Part shown: positions 1 to 12,196 of the stretch, piece after piece
How the letters are laid out: every line of letters starts with the position of its first letter
Position numbering within the stretch: position 1 is the stretch's first letter
Assembly (NCBI RefSeq): GCF_008831285.2
Contig: NC_045144.1
Location: 12,007,672 to 12,071,671, forward strand
Origin: Nymphaea colorata
Lineage: Eukaryota; Streptophyta; Magnoliopsida; Nymphaeales; Nymphaeaceae
Length of the DNA: 64,000 bases
Reading direction: 5' to 3'
Translations under genes and position numbers: made by a program
Notes under the pieces: generated by a model
The model's input: the letters and a program-made list of their open reading frames with translations, nothing else
Databases searched by the model: none
What the model was told of the DNA's origin: nothing

Positions 1-1451
1 TTTTCGACCACCCTCGGCAGTCCTTGGTGATGCTGTCAACAAGTGTCAGTCGAGTGCTAGGCTGGCCTGTATTAGATCCATAAGTTTATCTCGCGTTTTA
101 GCATAATGTGCCTCCCAATTTCTGCTTGTCCGCATGGTTGTGCCGAAGCAAATGCAACCATTGGGAAGCACTAGATGTGTTGGCACATGAGTGGTCTCGT
201 GATGGGGCTGTGCTTTGGCAAAACTACCAATTGTTAGGATCCTGCTAGATCACTTGGCAAGATGCCTCGCGATACCACAACTCCTATTGGCTATACAAAA
301 TTTCACCCTACCAGACAGGAACCCTGGCAAAATAGACCCTAGGATGAGGTACAAAAATGGGGATAAACCTTCTCAAACTCTCAACTGACTATACAAGACA
401 TGACAAGAAGGCTGTACACATGCATTCGATACAAGATATTGGATAGCCTCACTCAACAAAACATGAAAACATCATATGTCCATGCATAGGCCATACCACG
501 CATACAATCCCTATCAGGCAAACCACACCCACTTCCTGGGATGGCTAGGCAAGGGTAAGAGCCCAGACTAAACCTCTAAATCTAGGAGTCTTCGGCAAGT
601 CTCTCAAACTCGATGGCTGTAGCTCCAAACCAACCAAATCCCTCTTGTCTGTGGGGTGAAGGGATAGTCTCACCAACCAAGGCTTCGTCTGGCACCTCCT
701 CGTAGCGTGATTGGTCCATGTAGAGGTGGACCGGCCTCTGAAGGCCTCGGCTAGACCTCAAATAAGCTGGCCACATCTCGGCTATGCTTGATGGCCAGCT
801 CTCGTAAGTGCACATACAAGTGATCCAAAAATCAGCACAAAGGCCATTGTCACAAGAATGTAGCAAGCTAGTGGAGGTAAAGTCAACTGGGTAAATCTCA
901 ACCTGATCTCAATTGATGAAATTAGGGAAGTGGAGCTGTGACACAGATGCACTATAGCGAATGATTTGCATCAACAATGAGTGGGAGATTGGCTTTGCCA
1001 ACAGTTGTAGTCATGGTTGTCTGCTCTTGCGATGCTAGAGACAATGTCGGGGAATCGTCGCTCGACACTGCCAAGCCATGGTTGGTCTGAGCAGCAGCAA
1101 AAGATTGCTCCTCCTTTTGCCAAGTTCTCATGCATAGGTTCTATCACATAGAATTCAAACAAATTAAGAGGTGAACAAGTAAACAATCAACAAATGATCA
1201 CAGATCACATGCGTCACCAGATTTCATCTATTTCACAAAACCAAACGAAATTAGGGAGGCAGTGGAACGATTTATCACTGGGAAGTTTTTCATTTCCTAA
1301 GCAACGTGTGGAGATTAATTAATCTGAATCTCCTTCAAAACAACACTAGACAATCTGAAAGTGCTTAGATGAGTCTTGTAGATGTCTAGGATAATGATTG
1401 AACCATCCACAATTTGAGTTTCACCAAAATTCTAGAAGTAGATGAGGATGA

Positions 1452-1578
1452 GTCACTGTGTGACTGGCGGCTTCTCCAATTGCGCTCTCTGTTCACAGTT
1501 GATCTCCATCGATAGCAAGAAACATAGAGGTGCAGAGTTCAATTAAACTTGTTCATTTTATCGTAATTCATCAAAAAA
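1452..1578 (+). repeat. Diverged direct repeat, copy 1
   Basis: This 127-base stretch matches 2242-2365 with scattered substitutions and small indels. The best-conserved core runs from the word gttcacagttg through aaacatagaggtg to cattttatc. A third, much weaker resemblance lies near 3410-3470. Both good copies are in the same orientation, about 790 bases apart. They may be remnants of a tandem duplication or internal repeats of a decayed element. Confidence 0.7.
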
Positions 1579-2241
1579 TGTTAGAATGATTCACTAGGGT
1601 CGAATCAATCCCAATTTTCGATAGAAATCAGGGCACAACCATCATGAACACGCGGCGAAAGTTTGCCAGAATCTATGTTCTCAGGCGACAGCTTCTCTTC
1701 CTCCCAATGCATCACTCTCTCCTCAAATCGGTCTACAATTGCTTAGACAAGCTTCGTAGGGAAGGGCGAAGCTATTGGATTAGTAGTTGATTTTCAAAAT
1801 CTCATGTGGTGGCTGGAACTTTGAAGAACTCGCCAGAATATGCCCTCTGTAGGTTGCGATGAATTTCAGAGCATAATTTACCGAATTCAATTGTAGAATC
1901 GATGGAATTGATCCCAAATTAATTGGAATGGCATCACCAATAGGTCACAAATAGATATACGATTGACCGCAACAAATTATAAAGCAAATTCTATGAAATT
2001 GAAGGAATTAATGATCATTGAGAACACCAGACACGTTTGATAATGCTAGTGAGTTCTGCTGCTCATTAGCTTCGATCAGGACCCTCGAAATTCACCCAAA
2101 ATGTGATTCAGACATAGGAAAATTCCATTAAACCAAGAATTATGTGCCTAAATCAAGATTGACTGGAAAAAATGAATATCAGATGGAAAGATCACTGCCA
2201 GAATCCTGGAAAAGATCGTTGGGTCTGCACTTGATGCTGGA

Positions 2242-2365
2242 GTCATGTACTGGCAGCTTCTCCATCTGTGATCTCTGTTCACAGTTGTCCACCATCGACA
2301 ACAAGAAACATAGAGGTGTAGAGTTCAATTAAACTTGTTCATTTTATCATAATTCACCAAAAAAA
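2242..2365 (+). repeat. Diverged direct repeat, copy 2
   Basis: Second copy of the repeat at 1452-1578, same orientation. The shared core includes the word agagttcaattaaacttg. Only short, unconvincing open frames cross it, so it is more likely non-coding than an exon. Confidence 0.7.
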
Positions 2366-4317
2366 TTCCAACTTTGCTGCTATCAACTAATAAGTGGATT
2401 TGGCAAAATCACTCCTCCAATACAGCCCTAAAACCAATTGTTACTCCTGGTAGAAATCCTGGCTAAAGACCGACTGTCTTCCTATGATCAATTGGAGGAG
2501 GTTCACTCGACTGATAGAATATAAGGGTTATACAAATTTTTCCTGGTTGGACAGCAACCCCAGCTCAATTAAACCCTTAGGACTGGTTACAAGTGAGGTT
2601 AACCCAGCTCAAGTTTTGCCTACTATAGAAAACTATCAAGGTGTGAGGCTTATTACAACTGTATTCGATACATCATACGCTCTTCCTTACTCAACAATTC
2701 ATGCATGCAAATACCAAACCATCCTATCATTCCATGCCTAGGTGAGTACAAACCATACCCAGATCTCTCCTAGGTGGTCTGCTCAGCCTGGGACTGTGTC
2801 CTAGGCAAGCGTGTTTCAAAGGAATCCACCATTGGCTGTAATGGTCAAAGACCGGCAACAATCACACACCTTGCCCAGTTGCTATAGAACGATTAGGCCT
2901 CAGCTGCCGAAGCCATGTCCGGTGTCTCCACCAAGCTATTACTTAGTTGAGATTAAGACTAGGGTGTTAACCTTCTCAGCTAAACAGCTCTGTTACCCCG
3001 AACAGCTGCTATAAGCTAAATTCCACTGCTAGTTCCCTCCCGACGCACCTTGTGCTCAAAACAGTAGATAGAATATTACTGTCTATTAAATCAGCAAGAG
3101 TAGTAATTCCAAAAGAGATTGCACTTCACCAGATCTCTATTAGGCCCCAATTATTAGTTGTATGGGGAAAGCAGTCGCTAGAGAAACATTGGCGGTCGCT
3201 ATGTTCTTCCTCCACACAATCAGCTGAAGACAGTCAGGTTCTTGCACCTGCTACAATATGAAGGTTGTCTCCAAACTCCAAGAAAGAAGACAAAAGTTAT
3301 TGGTAAGAGAAATAGCTAAGAGCAGAGATTTTTTGGGTTAGGATGTGTCATCAGAATGTCAATTTAACCCCAGGAGATTATGGAATTGGGGTAGCGATCA
3401 CTGGTAGGCACCAGTGGACACATTCTCCATCGGTGACAACTCCTTCTCACAACACCCAGAACTTGCTCGACTGCAGGATGTTGAGCTGGAAATGCAGCCC
3501 ATAAGCAACACCAAATCACCAATCAATTAATGAAACATTTAACGTGATTCAATAGGTAGAATTTGTCACCAGATAGCCGGGAAAAGCCAATCTGTGATAG
3601 AAAGGGGATGTTGTCGAGGTATGCCCCCGATGCGATCTTCTTCAGTGTCGCAATCAGCTGTTGGACTTAGAAAATTAGGCGTTCTCTGCAGATAGCTCCA
3701 ATCAAGCTGAGAATTGGTCTGGAACTCCTCAAAGTAATCAGGAATCCGTCTACAATCTTCTTGACAACTATCTACGTTGGAATAATGAGCATTGAACGGG
3801 TTATTCAGCTGCCATTAGATTTTCCCAACACTCGACTAGTTCTACTTGTGTTCTCGATAGAACATTCGATTTTCCCCAAATTGACACGAATTGAATCAAT
3901 TCACAGATCAAAAACTCAATTAACAGAGGTATTTGTTAGAACAGTCCACCAGATCACAAGAAATTGCCAATTTCACTGAAAATTAGGGCGCGTTTGCCAT
4001 TCGGCGGTGAGATTGGTCGAGCTCTACTGATTTCTACCAAATTCTAGCTGTCTATGATTCCTCTGTCAATTCAACTCCAAATTGCCTCAGATTTGGACAG
4101 GATAATCCTTGAGTTGAAGCGAAGCTACTCGAATGGTTGCCACTCTCCGGTCGGCCTCTGGTCACTGAAATTTTCCTTGTAAAAAGAGATTTGTCATGCG
4201 ACAACTTACAGGGAACCGAGCTTCGATCTATGAAATTCAAGCTTGTCCTACTTGATTCTTCATCTCCAGATCCTCTGATCCTTCGATCATCCGATCCACG
4301 ATTGACAAATTCTAGGC

Positions 4318-6807
4318 ATAGGCCTGAAAATTGGATTTCCGGCGATCGCTGCATTGATTCCAGCCAACCTTGGTTAATTCCGGCGAGGACCAGATTACCC
4401 TTCATCCTCAGAAATAGCAGATTGCAGTTCGTGGGTATTTTGGACAAAGTTTGGAAGAGCGCACTAGGGATTCCAGCCCTAGCCGCCAGTGCAAGCTCGC
4501 ACCTCCTTGGTTGCCGGTCCATTTTTGGTAAGTTTAGATCTTTCCTCCTTTGTTTTCCCCCTCCATCGTCCATCCAGCCAAGTGTCATCTATCCATGCCC
4601 TTCCCTAGCCACGTGTCCCACCTGCCCTAACAGTTCCAGTCGCCAAATCCAGTCCAATCATATCCCTTCCTACGAAAGTGGAAGCTCCCCCTTGACGCCA
4701 ACCTCTTTCCTTTCTTGCGTATTCTTCTTGGAGTCAACCCTAGCTTGCCTCTTCATCCTAGCCTCTGGTGTTTCCATGTTTCAAAATCTTGTAGCCTCCT
4801 TCACCACATCACCAGCCACATCACCAGTCACGTAAGCACCCTGGTCCCACGTGGATTTCTCCTTGATCTCACTCGTTTTTCCTTTTTGGCTCCACGCGGT
4901 TTCCTTCCTACACTTTTGGAAACTCCTTGGCGCGTCCTCATCTCCTTCCTTCTTTGTCTCCAGCCCTTCCACGTCTTGCCCTTACCATTTCCTAGCCCAA
5001 TCTTCGTCCTCCATCTTGTCCATGTGTCATCCTCTAGTGAGTGTAGAGAGATTGCGTTCAGCTCTCATGATCTCCCCCTAATCTCATGGAGATCTCAGTC
5101 GATTCTCCTCCTATGCAATAGGAAAGAATCGAGCCTCCCTTCCTTATCGCTAGCTCCTACCTAGCGTATCTCTTAGTGGCACTTCCTTAGCCACGATTTC
5201 CTTCCTTGGCCACATCCCCAAATCAGCAAGGATCTCTTTTGATCTCATCTCCTAGTCTGTAGGAAAGAGATCTCTTTTCCTTAATCGCTATCTCTTAGCA
5301 AATCTCTTAGATCTTGTGAGATCTACTCGGCGCCATCCTAGGCAAGACCGGCCTAGTCACCTCCCATACCCGTTAGGCCAGCCTCGCGTGCGCCACCACA
5401 TCTCCACATTAGGTAACCTCCCTAATTGTCACCCATCTGTCCTAAACCGGTATCCTTGACTCACCTTAGCTCAACTAGGCAACTCCTAGCCGTTGGCCCT
5501 TGCCCCCTCGCTTCCTCCTCACTTAGCGAAACCCTAGACGCCTTGAGCTTATCTCACGGGACCCACCTCAGCTCACCTAAGTCCTGGACCCATCACTCGG
5601 TCCACACCTAGCTTAGCGTACCCAATTAGTCAACCCACTCACCCGCTGGTCAAGTTGATCGACCTGAGCCTAGTGCTCACTCTACCTTGCCTACCCAACT
5701 AAGCCCTCCTACTAGTTAGGCACCCTCTTATCCCACCTAAGCCAGTCCGACTAAGCCTACCCCACCCTTAACCTCATCTTGACTAAACCGACCCCACCTA
5801 TAGAGCCTAGTTGTCCAAGCCCAACTGAGCCTAGTTAGGACTAGGATGGCCGCGAGCTAGCTTCTTTGCTTGTCTCCCCGGTCCGTCTCTCGGCTACCTC
5901 CCTCTCTTCGTCGGCCCTCTCCCGACTTATCGTGGTCGAGCCACACCCGAAGGAAGGCAGGTAGGCATTGCCGACCAGCGGCCCCAGCCCCCCTCGGTAA
6001 CCTCGGCCATCCACGGCCGCATCCTCAGCCCGTGCCCTAGCGACAGGCGGTCGCTATTTCCCTCGGTGCAAGGAAGCAGGTGGCTGCCCATCTCCACACT
6101 CTCTCTCGGTCCAAGGCAGCAGGCGGCTGCCCTTCCCGGCTGTCCTTGGCATATCTTGCCCAAGCGCTGGCCATCTTCGGCCCTCCTCAGCGGGTCCCTT
6201 GGCATAGCTACGTGGAGGCTCTCCTCACTTGGACTCTTGAACCGTAGCTGTGATACCCGAGATTTGGTATTCATCCCAGGGTTCTTTCTTGCGGATATGC
6301 CAAGCTTGCTTGGCCGGTTTGACTCTCTTCCCTCTGTAGTCTGTGGGTGGTAGTTTTAGGTCCATGTTAGTTTGATTTCTACATTTGTTTTAACCCGGCT
6401 TCGGCCATAATCCTTGCTAGTGGTACCTCAGAGGCGCAAGCGCCAAAGACACGCCCATAGAGGACTCGACCTTCCTATTTGGGAATCGGGCGTGGTTTGT
6501 TCGTTAGTTTGTGGTTTGCATGGTTTGTTGAGTGAGTTGTGAGTGTTCATTCTTGTATCGCTTGTGATTGTACGACCTTACACCCTCTTAGTTTTGTAGT
6601 AGGTTTGCCTTAGTTAGGAATTTTGGGTTTTTCCCTACCTGTATCCCTCGTCCTATTGTGTTTGCGCCGGGGTCCTGTCCGGCCGGGTAGCTTTCTGTAT
6701 TAATTTGTTTAGGTTTTTGTTCTACGGATACCTCAAGGGATCTTGGAAGTAGGATTGGAAACTCGAGTTAGGCGATTCTAGTCCGACCGCGGGTGACGAT
6801 CCTAACA
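4318..6807 (+). repeat. Truncated or solo giant LTR related to Elements 1 and 2
   Basis: This block aligns by eye with the 3' two-thirds of the Element 1 LTR. Shared landmarks are a block around gagcgcactaggg (4458), a long C/T-rich stretch full of cacgtgtc-like words, and the terminal words gtttgcgccggggtcctgtc (6660) and cctaaca (6801-6807). Element 2's LTR ends with the same heptamer. What follows is gtatgtctc, not a primer binding site, so this is a 3' or solo LTR, not a 5' LTR. I could not find its 5' end: about 1.5 kb of expected LTR upstream of 4318 shows no clear match, so it is either truncated or older and more diverged. Element 1 inserted 9 bases beyond its end. Confidence 0.7.
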
Positions 6808-6811
6808 GTAT

Positions 6812-6816
6812 GTCTC
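6812..6816 (+). repeat. Target site duplication of Element 1, left copy (GTCTC)
   Basis: The five bases GTCTC directly precede the LTR start TGATACG. The same five bases follow the end of the 3' LTR at 32136-32140. A 5-base duplication is the usual size for Ty3/gypsy integrases. It fixes both outer ends of the element. Confidence 0.9.
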
Positions 6817-9800
6817 TGATACGAGCCAAAATTCCACTAGGTTCATATGGGCTGAACCGAGGACCAAGCTGGGTCCAACAAGGCTCGTAAGGGCTGGACG
6901 CGAGTTCAGCAAGGCAGCTAGGCCAGCCAAAGAGGATAATGAACAGCTTGGAGTTCTTGCAGCGGGCGGAGCAACAACGGCCAAGTGTGGACAACAAAGG
7001 ATTAAACCTCAAGGTGGCTTTGATCCATTTTTAGGACTCTCCCGAACTTGAATGGTCTAACCTATGGTCGAGTCCTAATCCGAGTTCACACGAGGTAGTC
7101 TAGGTCGAACCTAGGCAAAAAGGGGGTTGAGGTGATCCAAGCTCAACCAAGCGCCCAAGCGAGTGGATCCAAAAGATCCACGGATATCTACTTAGGAGTG
7201 AGACGAGTAGTGTCTCGTTTTTTATTTCTTTGAGTTCTGTTTTTATTTAAGTTGATTCTTTAGTGAACCGGTTCGGAATGTGAACCGAGTTGCTTAGGAT
7301 GTTATTTAAGTGATTGAGTCCTTGTAATTAGGATGCTTTTTGGAATAATGAAGTATATTGGATTGGTGTTGGGCGGAATGCCCTTTCTCTCTCTCGTTTT
7401 TCCCTTGGCTCACCCCTCTCCCGCGGTGGTCTCCCTTCTCTCCTTGGCGTCCCTTCTCATCCATGGCGCAAAGTCTTCTCCTCTACTCGTCCTCATGGTG
7501 TCTCCCTAGCCTAGCGCCATCTCCCTTGGCGTCGTCTTCCTTCCAACCCTCACGGTGAAGGTATGCATCAACCTCCATCTTCTTGATAGCCGAAGGTCCC
7601 TCTTCTTCCCTACCTTGTTTTCTGGTTTCTTCCCTTTCCCCTCGACCTAAGGAACACGGCCTAAGGAAAGTAGCAAGCTCCGGCGCGCGGCGTCTCCAAA
7701 CGGACCACAAATATCACCCCACGAGCAATTTGAAGTAGATCGGTGCCTTCCTTCTGAAACACAAGAAGGTTGTGAGGCTGTCTTCTTCCCGGGAAGGCTG
7801 CAACAGCTTGGGCGACCTGGTTCCTGCAGCATACGACGTCAAAAGTAGCAAGAGAAAAGGTTAGTACGTTGAGAATACGAGAAGAGTTGGTGAGCAATAC
7901 GTTGCTCGGATTTCGTATTGAGTTCGGCTAGAAGTGGATTTCATTCCCTCGGTGCACACCCGAGAGTTTGAACTCTCATCCCACGGCTGAAAACAGCACC
8001 AAATCTCTGCTTACGCGTCTCAAGAACTCCTTGGCATTCTCGAGTTCTTCCCCTCACGCTACGTACGAAGGTCTCCAACGAGCGTCCTCAAAAGAACTCC
8101 TTGGTTGCCTTCGTTTTTATCAAGGCTGACGCACAAATCCAGCAAGCAAAAGGCTTGAAAAAGTGCATCAAAAAGGCGTCAAAACAGAGAAAAGACTACA
8201 TAGAAGAAGACGTCCCATCAAAAGGAATCAAACGGCAAAGATTGAGCTTGATCCGGTTAATCGTTCTCATGTTTTACGCTCGGCCTGAATTCTGCAATTC
8301 CGGTGAACATTCAATTGATTCCGGCCAACTGTTGGCCAATTCCGGCGTGGTCCAAATTACCCCTGTTCGTGGAAAAGCATAATCACAAGTTGGGGGTATT
8401 CTGTTCTTTGTTTGGAGGAGCGCACTAGGGCAATTCACCCTAGCCGCCGGTGCTTTCACGCATCTCCCTTGGCCGCCGGTCCTCATTTGGTAAGTTCCCT
8501 CTCCTTCTTTGTTTTGCTTAATCCCAGCCCTTGCCTTAGCCACGTGTCAGCCATCCCACAGCCTTCCTGATTGACCCAGCCACCTGTCCCCCTTGATTGA
8601 TCTCGTCTCATTCGCATATCCCCTTAGCCTTCATCGCATCCCACCGTTTTAGGAAATCCATCCTTAGCGCCACACCCAATTCCGTTTTTGGTGCCTTGCC
8701 TTTTGTTAACCGAGATCCCCCTTGATCCTCACCCTTGGTGTCGCCACGTGTCATCATCTTAGCCTACATCTCCTGCCACCTCACCAGTCTGCCCCTCCTT
8801 CTTCGAGTCCCTGGCCCCACACGAGATCCCCTCCTCTATCGTCAAGCTCCTTGCCGATTTCGTAGAAGCCTTCACGCGTTTTCCCTTTTGGAAGTGAAGC
8901 CACAAGGGAGCGCCACCTCCTACTTTCCCAATCCGATCCCCTTCCTTTTTGCTAACACCCAGCTCATTCCCACCTAAGCACCTCTCCACCTCACCTTTCC
9001 TCATCATTACCCCACCTGAACCGAGTGAGCTTCTCTCGTCAACTAGCTAGACCAAATTCGTGTAGGCCCCACACGTTTTTCCACTTGTCACCTTGTGGTA
9101 ACCCCCTTGCCTCTCTTCTTCCCTTTCCTCTTTCACGCAAGTCTCCCAAGCAGGTCTCCACCTCGTGCTTCCTCATCATTACCCAAGTCAACCTAGTAGC
9201 CCTCCCTTCCAATTCGCAAGCCACTTGTCCCTTTAGGTCCCACACGTTTACCAATTGTCACCCTTTGGTAACCTCCTTGGCTCGCACCTTCCCTTTCCTT
9301 TGCCGCAGCCATTCCTAAGTCCCAATCTACCCTTTCCTAATTCATTTCTCTCGACACCTTCCCTTGACAGCACTTGTGTCCGTTGGAGAAAGGAGAAGAA
9401 GAACACGCGCATAAGTGGATTACTTACCATTTTGGTATAAGCCACGCCTCCTCTCTTTCCTACGAGTTAGGAAAGAAACCTAAGCCAATTCAATCCTTAT
9501 ACCTTAGGAAAGAATTGGAATCCATTCCTGATTCGCAAGTCTCTCTCTAGCGATCCTCTTAGCTCTAATTTCCATTTTGGAATTAGATGCCCCTTTTCCT
9601 CATCGACAATAGGAAGGAATTCTCCACGCCAACCCTTGCCTTTTGGCAATTGGCGTCCTCCCCATCCCCCTCTTTCCTAGTTAGGTAAGTGGTCACGAGC
9701 CTAACACTTTAGGCATCCCAGCTGCTTTTGACCAGATCGAGTCAACTCCCTCCCCTAGGAAACCCCTAGTCGTATCCTCCCTTACCCTCTTCTAGGAAAG

Positions 9801-11037
9801 CCCTTAACGCATCATTCCTTAGTCAACCTCTCTAGGTCGACCTCACCCATTTTGGTAACCCACGTCCTTGAGCCTCCTTTCCTCTCATTTTGGAAAGTAG
9901 CCAGCCGGACCCAAGGCAACTCACTTCCTACGTTGCCAAGTGTCCCGGACCCACTTGCACGGCTAGACCCAAGCCGCCACCTCTCTTCCGCACCTACCTC
10001 ACTACCTTCGAGTCTTGACTTGATTCAAGTCAACCCAGCCGCATCTGATCCTAAGCCGAGTTGTAGTCAACCTTGTCCCTGCTGACCCTTAGCCTTGACT
10101 TAGCTCACCTAAACCATGACCTAGCCAGCCACCCTTAACTGAACTCCCTCGTAGCTAGGTCTGCCCGAGCTCTAGACCGAGCTCTTATCTTTTCCGTAGT
10201 TAGGATCTCCCCGGTTCTAGACCGAACCCTTCCCTGCCCGAAGGTTCTCCCCATTCACAGCGGGACCCTTCCACCTCCGGCACACCTCTTGCTGCCGCCT
10301 CCCCTTCACGGCCAGGAGGGCCTCTTCAACAGTAGCACGTCACTTGCTGCTGTCTATCTCACGGCCAGGAGGGCCGTTTTCCAGCAGCTAGCCGGCGTCC
10401 CTAGCCGGTCACTTGGAGACTTCTGGCATCAAATTCATAACGCTGCGCTGATCCAGCTGCAGTCCTCTTCCCCGGAATCCTCCCCTTCTTGTTGCTGCAT
10501 TGCCCGAGGTCAGGAATTCACCTCGTGGCCTTCTTGCTGACAGCCAAGTCTAGCTTGGCCGGTAACACCCTCTCACTCCCTTGTAGTTTCGCGGGTCGGG
10601 TGCGCTTTGCTTGTGTATTTGCTTGAGCTCAGCTTCGGCCTTGGTTGATTCCAACGGTACCTCGACGGCCCTTGGCCTAGACACGACCGCTAATCGACGA
10701 GCCTACCTAGGGTATTGGGTGTGGTTTGTTACGAGTAGATATGGTTTGTGTGGTTTGATGGTTTGCATTGAGTGAGTTGCGAGAGTACTCTTGTATCGCG
10801 CACGCTTGTACGGCCTCACATCCCATGTAGCTTTCTGTAGTAGGTTTTGCTTAGTTAGGTTTTTGGGATTACCCCTACTTGTATTCACGTCCTATTGGGT
10901 TTGCACCGGGGTCCTGTTCGGCCGGGTAGTTCCTTGTATTGATTTGTTTAGGTTTCTTTGGTCTAGATTCCTCGAGGCGATCTTGGCAGTAGGACCTCGA
11001 CTCCTTGGGTCGGCCCGTTGGGGTCGGGATCCTAAAA
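6817..11037 (+). repeat. 5' LTR of Element 1
   Basis: This 4221-base repeat is matched over its full length by 14408-17952 plus 31457-32135 (4224 bases). It begins TGATACG and ends CCTAAAA instead of the usual TG...CA. Its first about 230 bases form an open frame (6818-7051) that may be the C-terminal extension of an ancestral polyprotein. From about 7370 on it is strongly C/T-rich, with many cacgtgtc and gtaagt words. The short open frames inside it are low in information and are not reported as genes. I did not find a convincing TATA box; tatattgg near 7350 is a weak candidate. Confidence 0.9.
8541..8752 (+). promoter_or_regulatory. CACGTGTC (ABRE/G-box-like) words in the Element 1 5' LTR
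   Basis: Identical words CACGTGTC lie at 8541-8548 and 8745-8752. Related words occur at 4610-4617 in the upstream LTR, and at 20076-20083 and 20255-20264 in Element 2. The ACGTGTC core is bound by plant bZIP factors of abscisic-acid and stress responses. Most copies lie downstream of the expected transcription start, so a promoter role is only a guess; composition bias could also create them. Confidence 0.35.
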
Positions 11038-11039
11038 AT

Positions 11040-11051
11040 TGGTATCAGAAC
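11040..11051 (+). other. Primer binding site 1 of Element 1 (tRNA-iMet)
   Basis: TGGTATCAGAAC lies two bases after the LTR end. It complements the 3' end of plant initiator-Met tRNA except near its last bases; the usual site is TGGTATCAGAGC. A second, better-matching copy lies 158 bases downstream. Confidence 0.8.
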
Positions 11052-11178
11052 CGCCTTGGGGTTTAAAGTCGAAGAGACAGCGACAGATTTCAGAATTTGG
11101 TACTTTCAACGTGTGTAGACGTCGCGGTTTCCAGCTATTACTTGGACGGCTTCTTGTGGAGTAGCCACCAGCAACCGA

Positions 11179-11206
11179 CTGATACCAATCTAACAATTGG
11201 TATCAG
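11179..11206 (+). repeat. Perfect hairpin embracing the second primer site
   Basis: CTGATACCAAT (11179-11189) and ATTGGTATCAG (11196-11206) are exact reverse complements, separated by the 6-base loop CTAACA. The right arm contains the start of primer site 2. The loop equals the usual LTR 3' terminus of this family, so it may have arisen by joining a reversed primer site to an LTR end. Confidence 0.85.
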
Positions 11207-11209
11207 AGC
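11198..11209 (+). other. Primer binding site 2 of Element 1 (tRNA-iMet)
   Basis: TGGTATCAGAGC here is the canonical initiator-Met complement. It follows CTAACA plus AT, exactly as the primer site of Element 2 does at 21861-21872. The next bases (gaccttgagga) also resemble Element 2's leader (gaatcttgagga). So 11038-11195 looks like extra material between the true LTR end and a second, family-typical leader start. Confidence 0.75.
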
Positions 11210-12196
11210 GACCTTGAGGAATTAATCTTGACTTAGCCGCGCTTGGACCAGCGAAGAGTATGCATCCACGGACAGTGCAGCAGTCAGATTTTCAGATTTT
11301 CAGTAGGATTTCTTTTCAGGATTTTGTTTTAGAAATAGGCGAATTGCGGTTTTCTGGACTGTAACAGTCAGTGACAGTGTATCAGTGTTTTCAGGGGGGC
11401 AAACGAAATCAGATTTGCCTGAAATTTGGTGGACAGACTCGTAATCATATGTGCTACAAAAGTTGTTTAGGGCATCAGAAGAGATTCTGCCCTTAACAAG
11501 ACGTTTTTGGCCCTGCAACGTGCTAAAAGCCTGAACGGACAGAACCTGTCCGCGGGAGCAGTTCGGCCAGAAGATTACGTAGTTTCAGAGACTTCCCGAG
11601 GTCAAAACGAGCTGAAATTTTCAGCATAGTCAGATAAATATATCCTCTTAGCGCTGACAAAGTTTGAAGTCAAAACTCCATCGTTTGATATTTTTGTGCG
11701 TAAGTTCTTGGGCTGCCTTAAAACAGTCTGGACTAAGGGTGTGTACACTGCACCACCCTAGGGTACTTGAGCTCGAAGTTGCTGTCGAGGCATCAGGCGG
11801 ATGCGACAGTTAGGCCTCCCATTTTAGGCCCAGCTGAGAGCCAAAGATAGTCACCGAGGTGCCAGGCGGGCACGGTGACAGGCGGAACTAGTTTCCTCCT
11901 CCCTTAGCGCACACAGGGCAGAAGTGTGGCTGATAGACAAAGGGCAAAAAGCAGTTTACAGTATGTTCTTCGCAGCAGCATAGGATTTTCTTTAAGAGTG
12001 GTAGTGTGTCAGTGTGATTTGGTTTCAGCAATAGCGTAGGAATTGCTTTGGCAGTTTGCTTGGTAGATTAGAAGACGAAATGAGGTGCTCGTCTAGTAGA
12101 CCGAATATGGACATACTCCTTAGCAACTCCGAAAATGGCGTTTGCATTCGAAAGGATACGTTGATCCATGGACATACTTGAGACCAAGGCCCAAAG
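11210..12196 (+). other. Untranslated leader of Element 1
   Basis: No long open frame is present. The first about 150 bases share words with the Element 2 leader, such as ggcagtgcag-like and tggatttctttt-like stretches. Both leaders also contain a later region rich in gccgag and gaggcac words (11780-11890 here, 22130-22260 in Element 2). Such a conserved leader could hold the packaging and dimerisation signals needed to use a helper's particles. This is inference; no structure was computed. Confidence 0.5.

Larger units (their letters stand above)
1..4317. other. Unassigned old repetitive DNA
   Basis: I recognise no gene here. Open frames are short and lack family motifs. Two minus-strand frames (582-866 and 971-1186) are the longest near the left edge; neither has a product I recognise, and their closeness could reflect decayed exons, but nothing proves it. 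The stretch has diverged internal duplications: about 360-560 resembles 2620-2810, and 1452-1578 resembles 2242-2365. This suggests an old, decayed mobile element or local duplication. The 5' limit of the LTR that follows could lie inside the last kilobase of this block, because LTRs of the same family are about 4 kb long. Confidence 0.5.

Noticed and set aside
582-1186. Two-exon host gene on the minus strand (582-866 and 971-1186)
   Set aside because: The frames are protein-like but I recognise no family, and no splice signals or promoter were convincing. Kept only as a remark in the region entry.
4052-4835. Overlapping frames of 178 and 232 codons on opposite strands
   Set aside because: They lie in or next to LTR-like sequence, are Ser/Pro/Leu-rich because of C/T bias, and have no family motif.
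7358-10540. Many short frames in the Element 1 LTR, repeated at 14951-17679
   Set aside because: They recur only because the LTR is duplicated; composition bias explains them. The same applies to frames at 18523-21338 and 28009-30714 in Element 2 LTRs.
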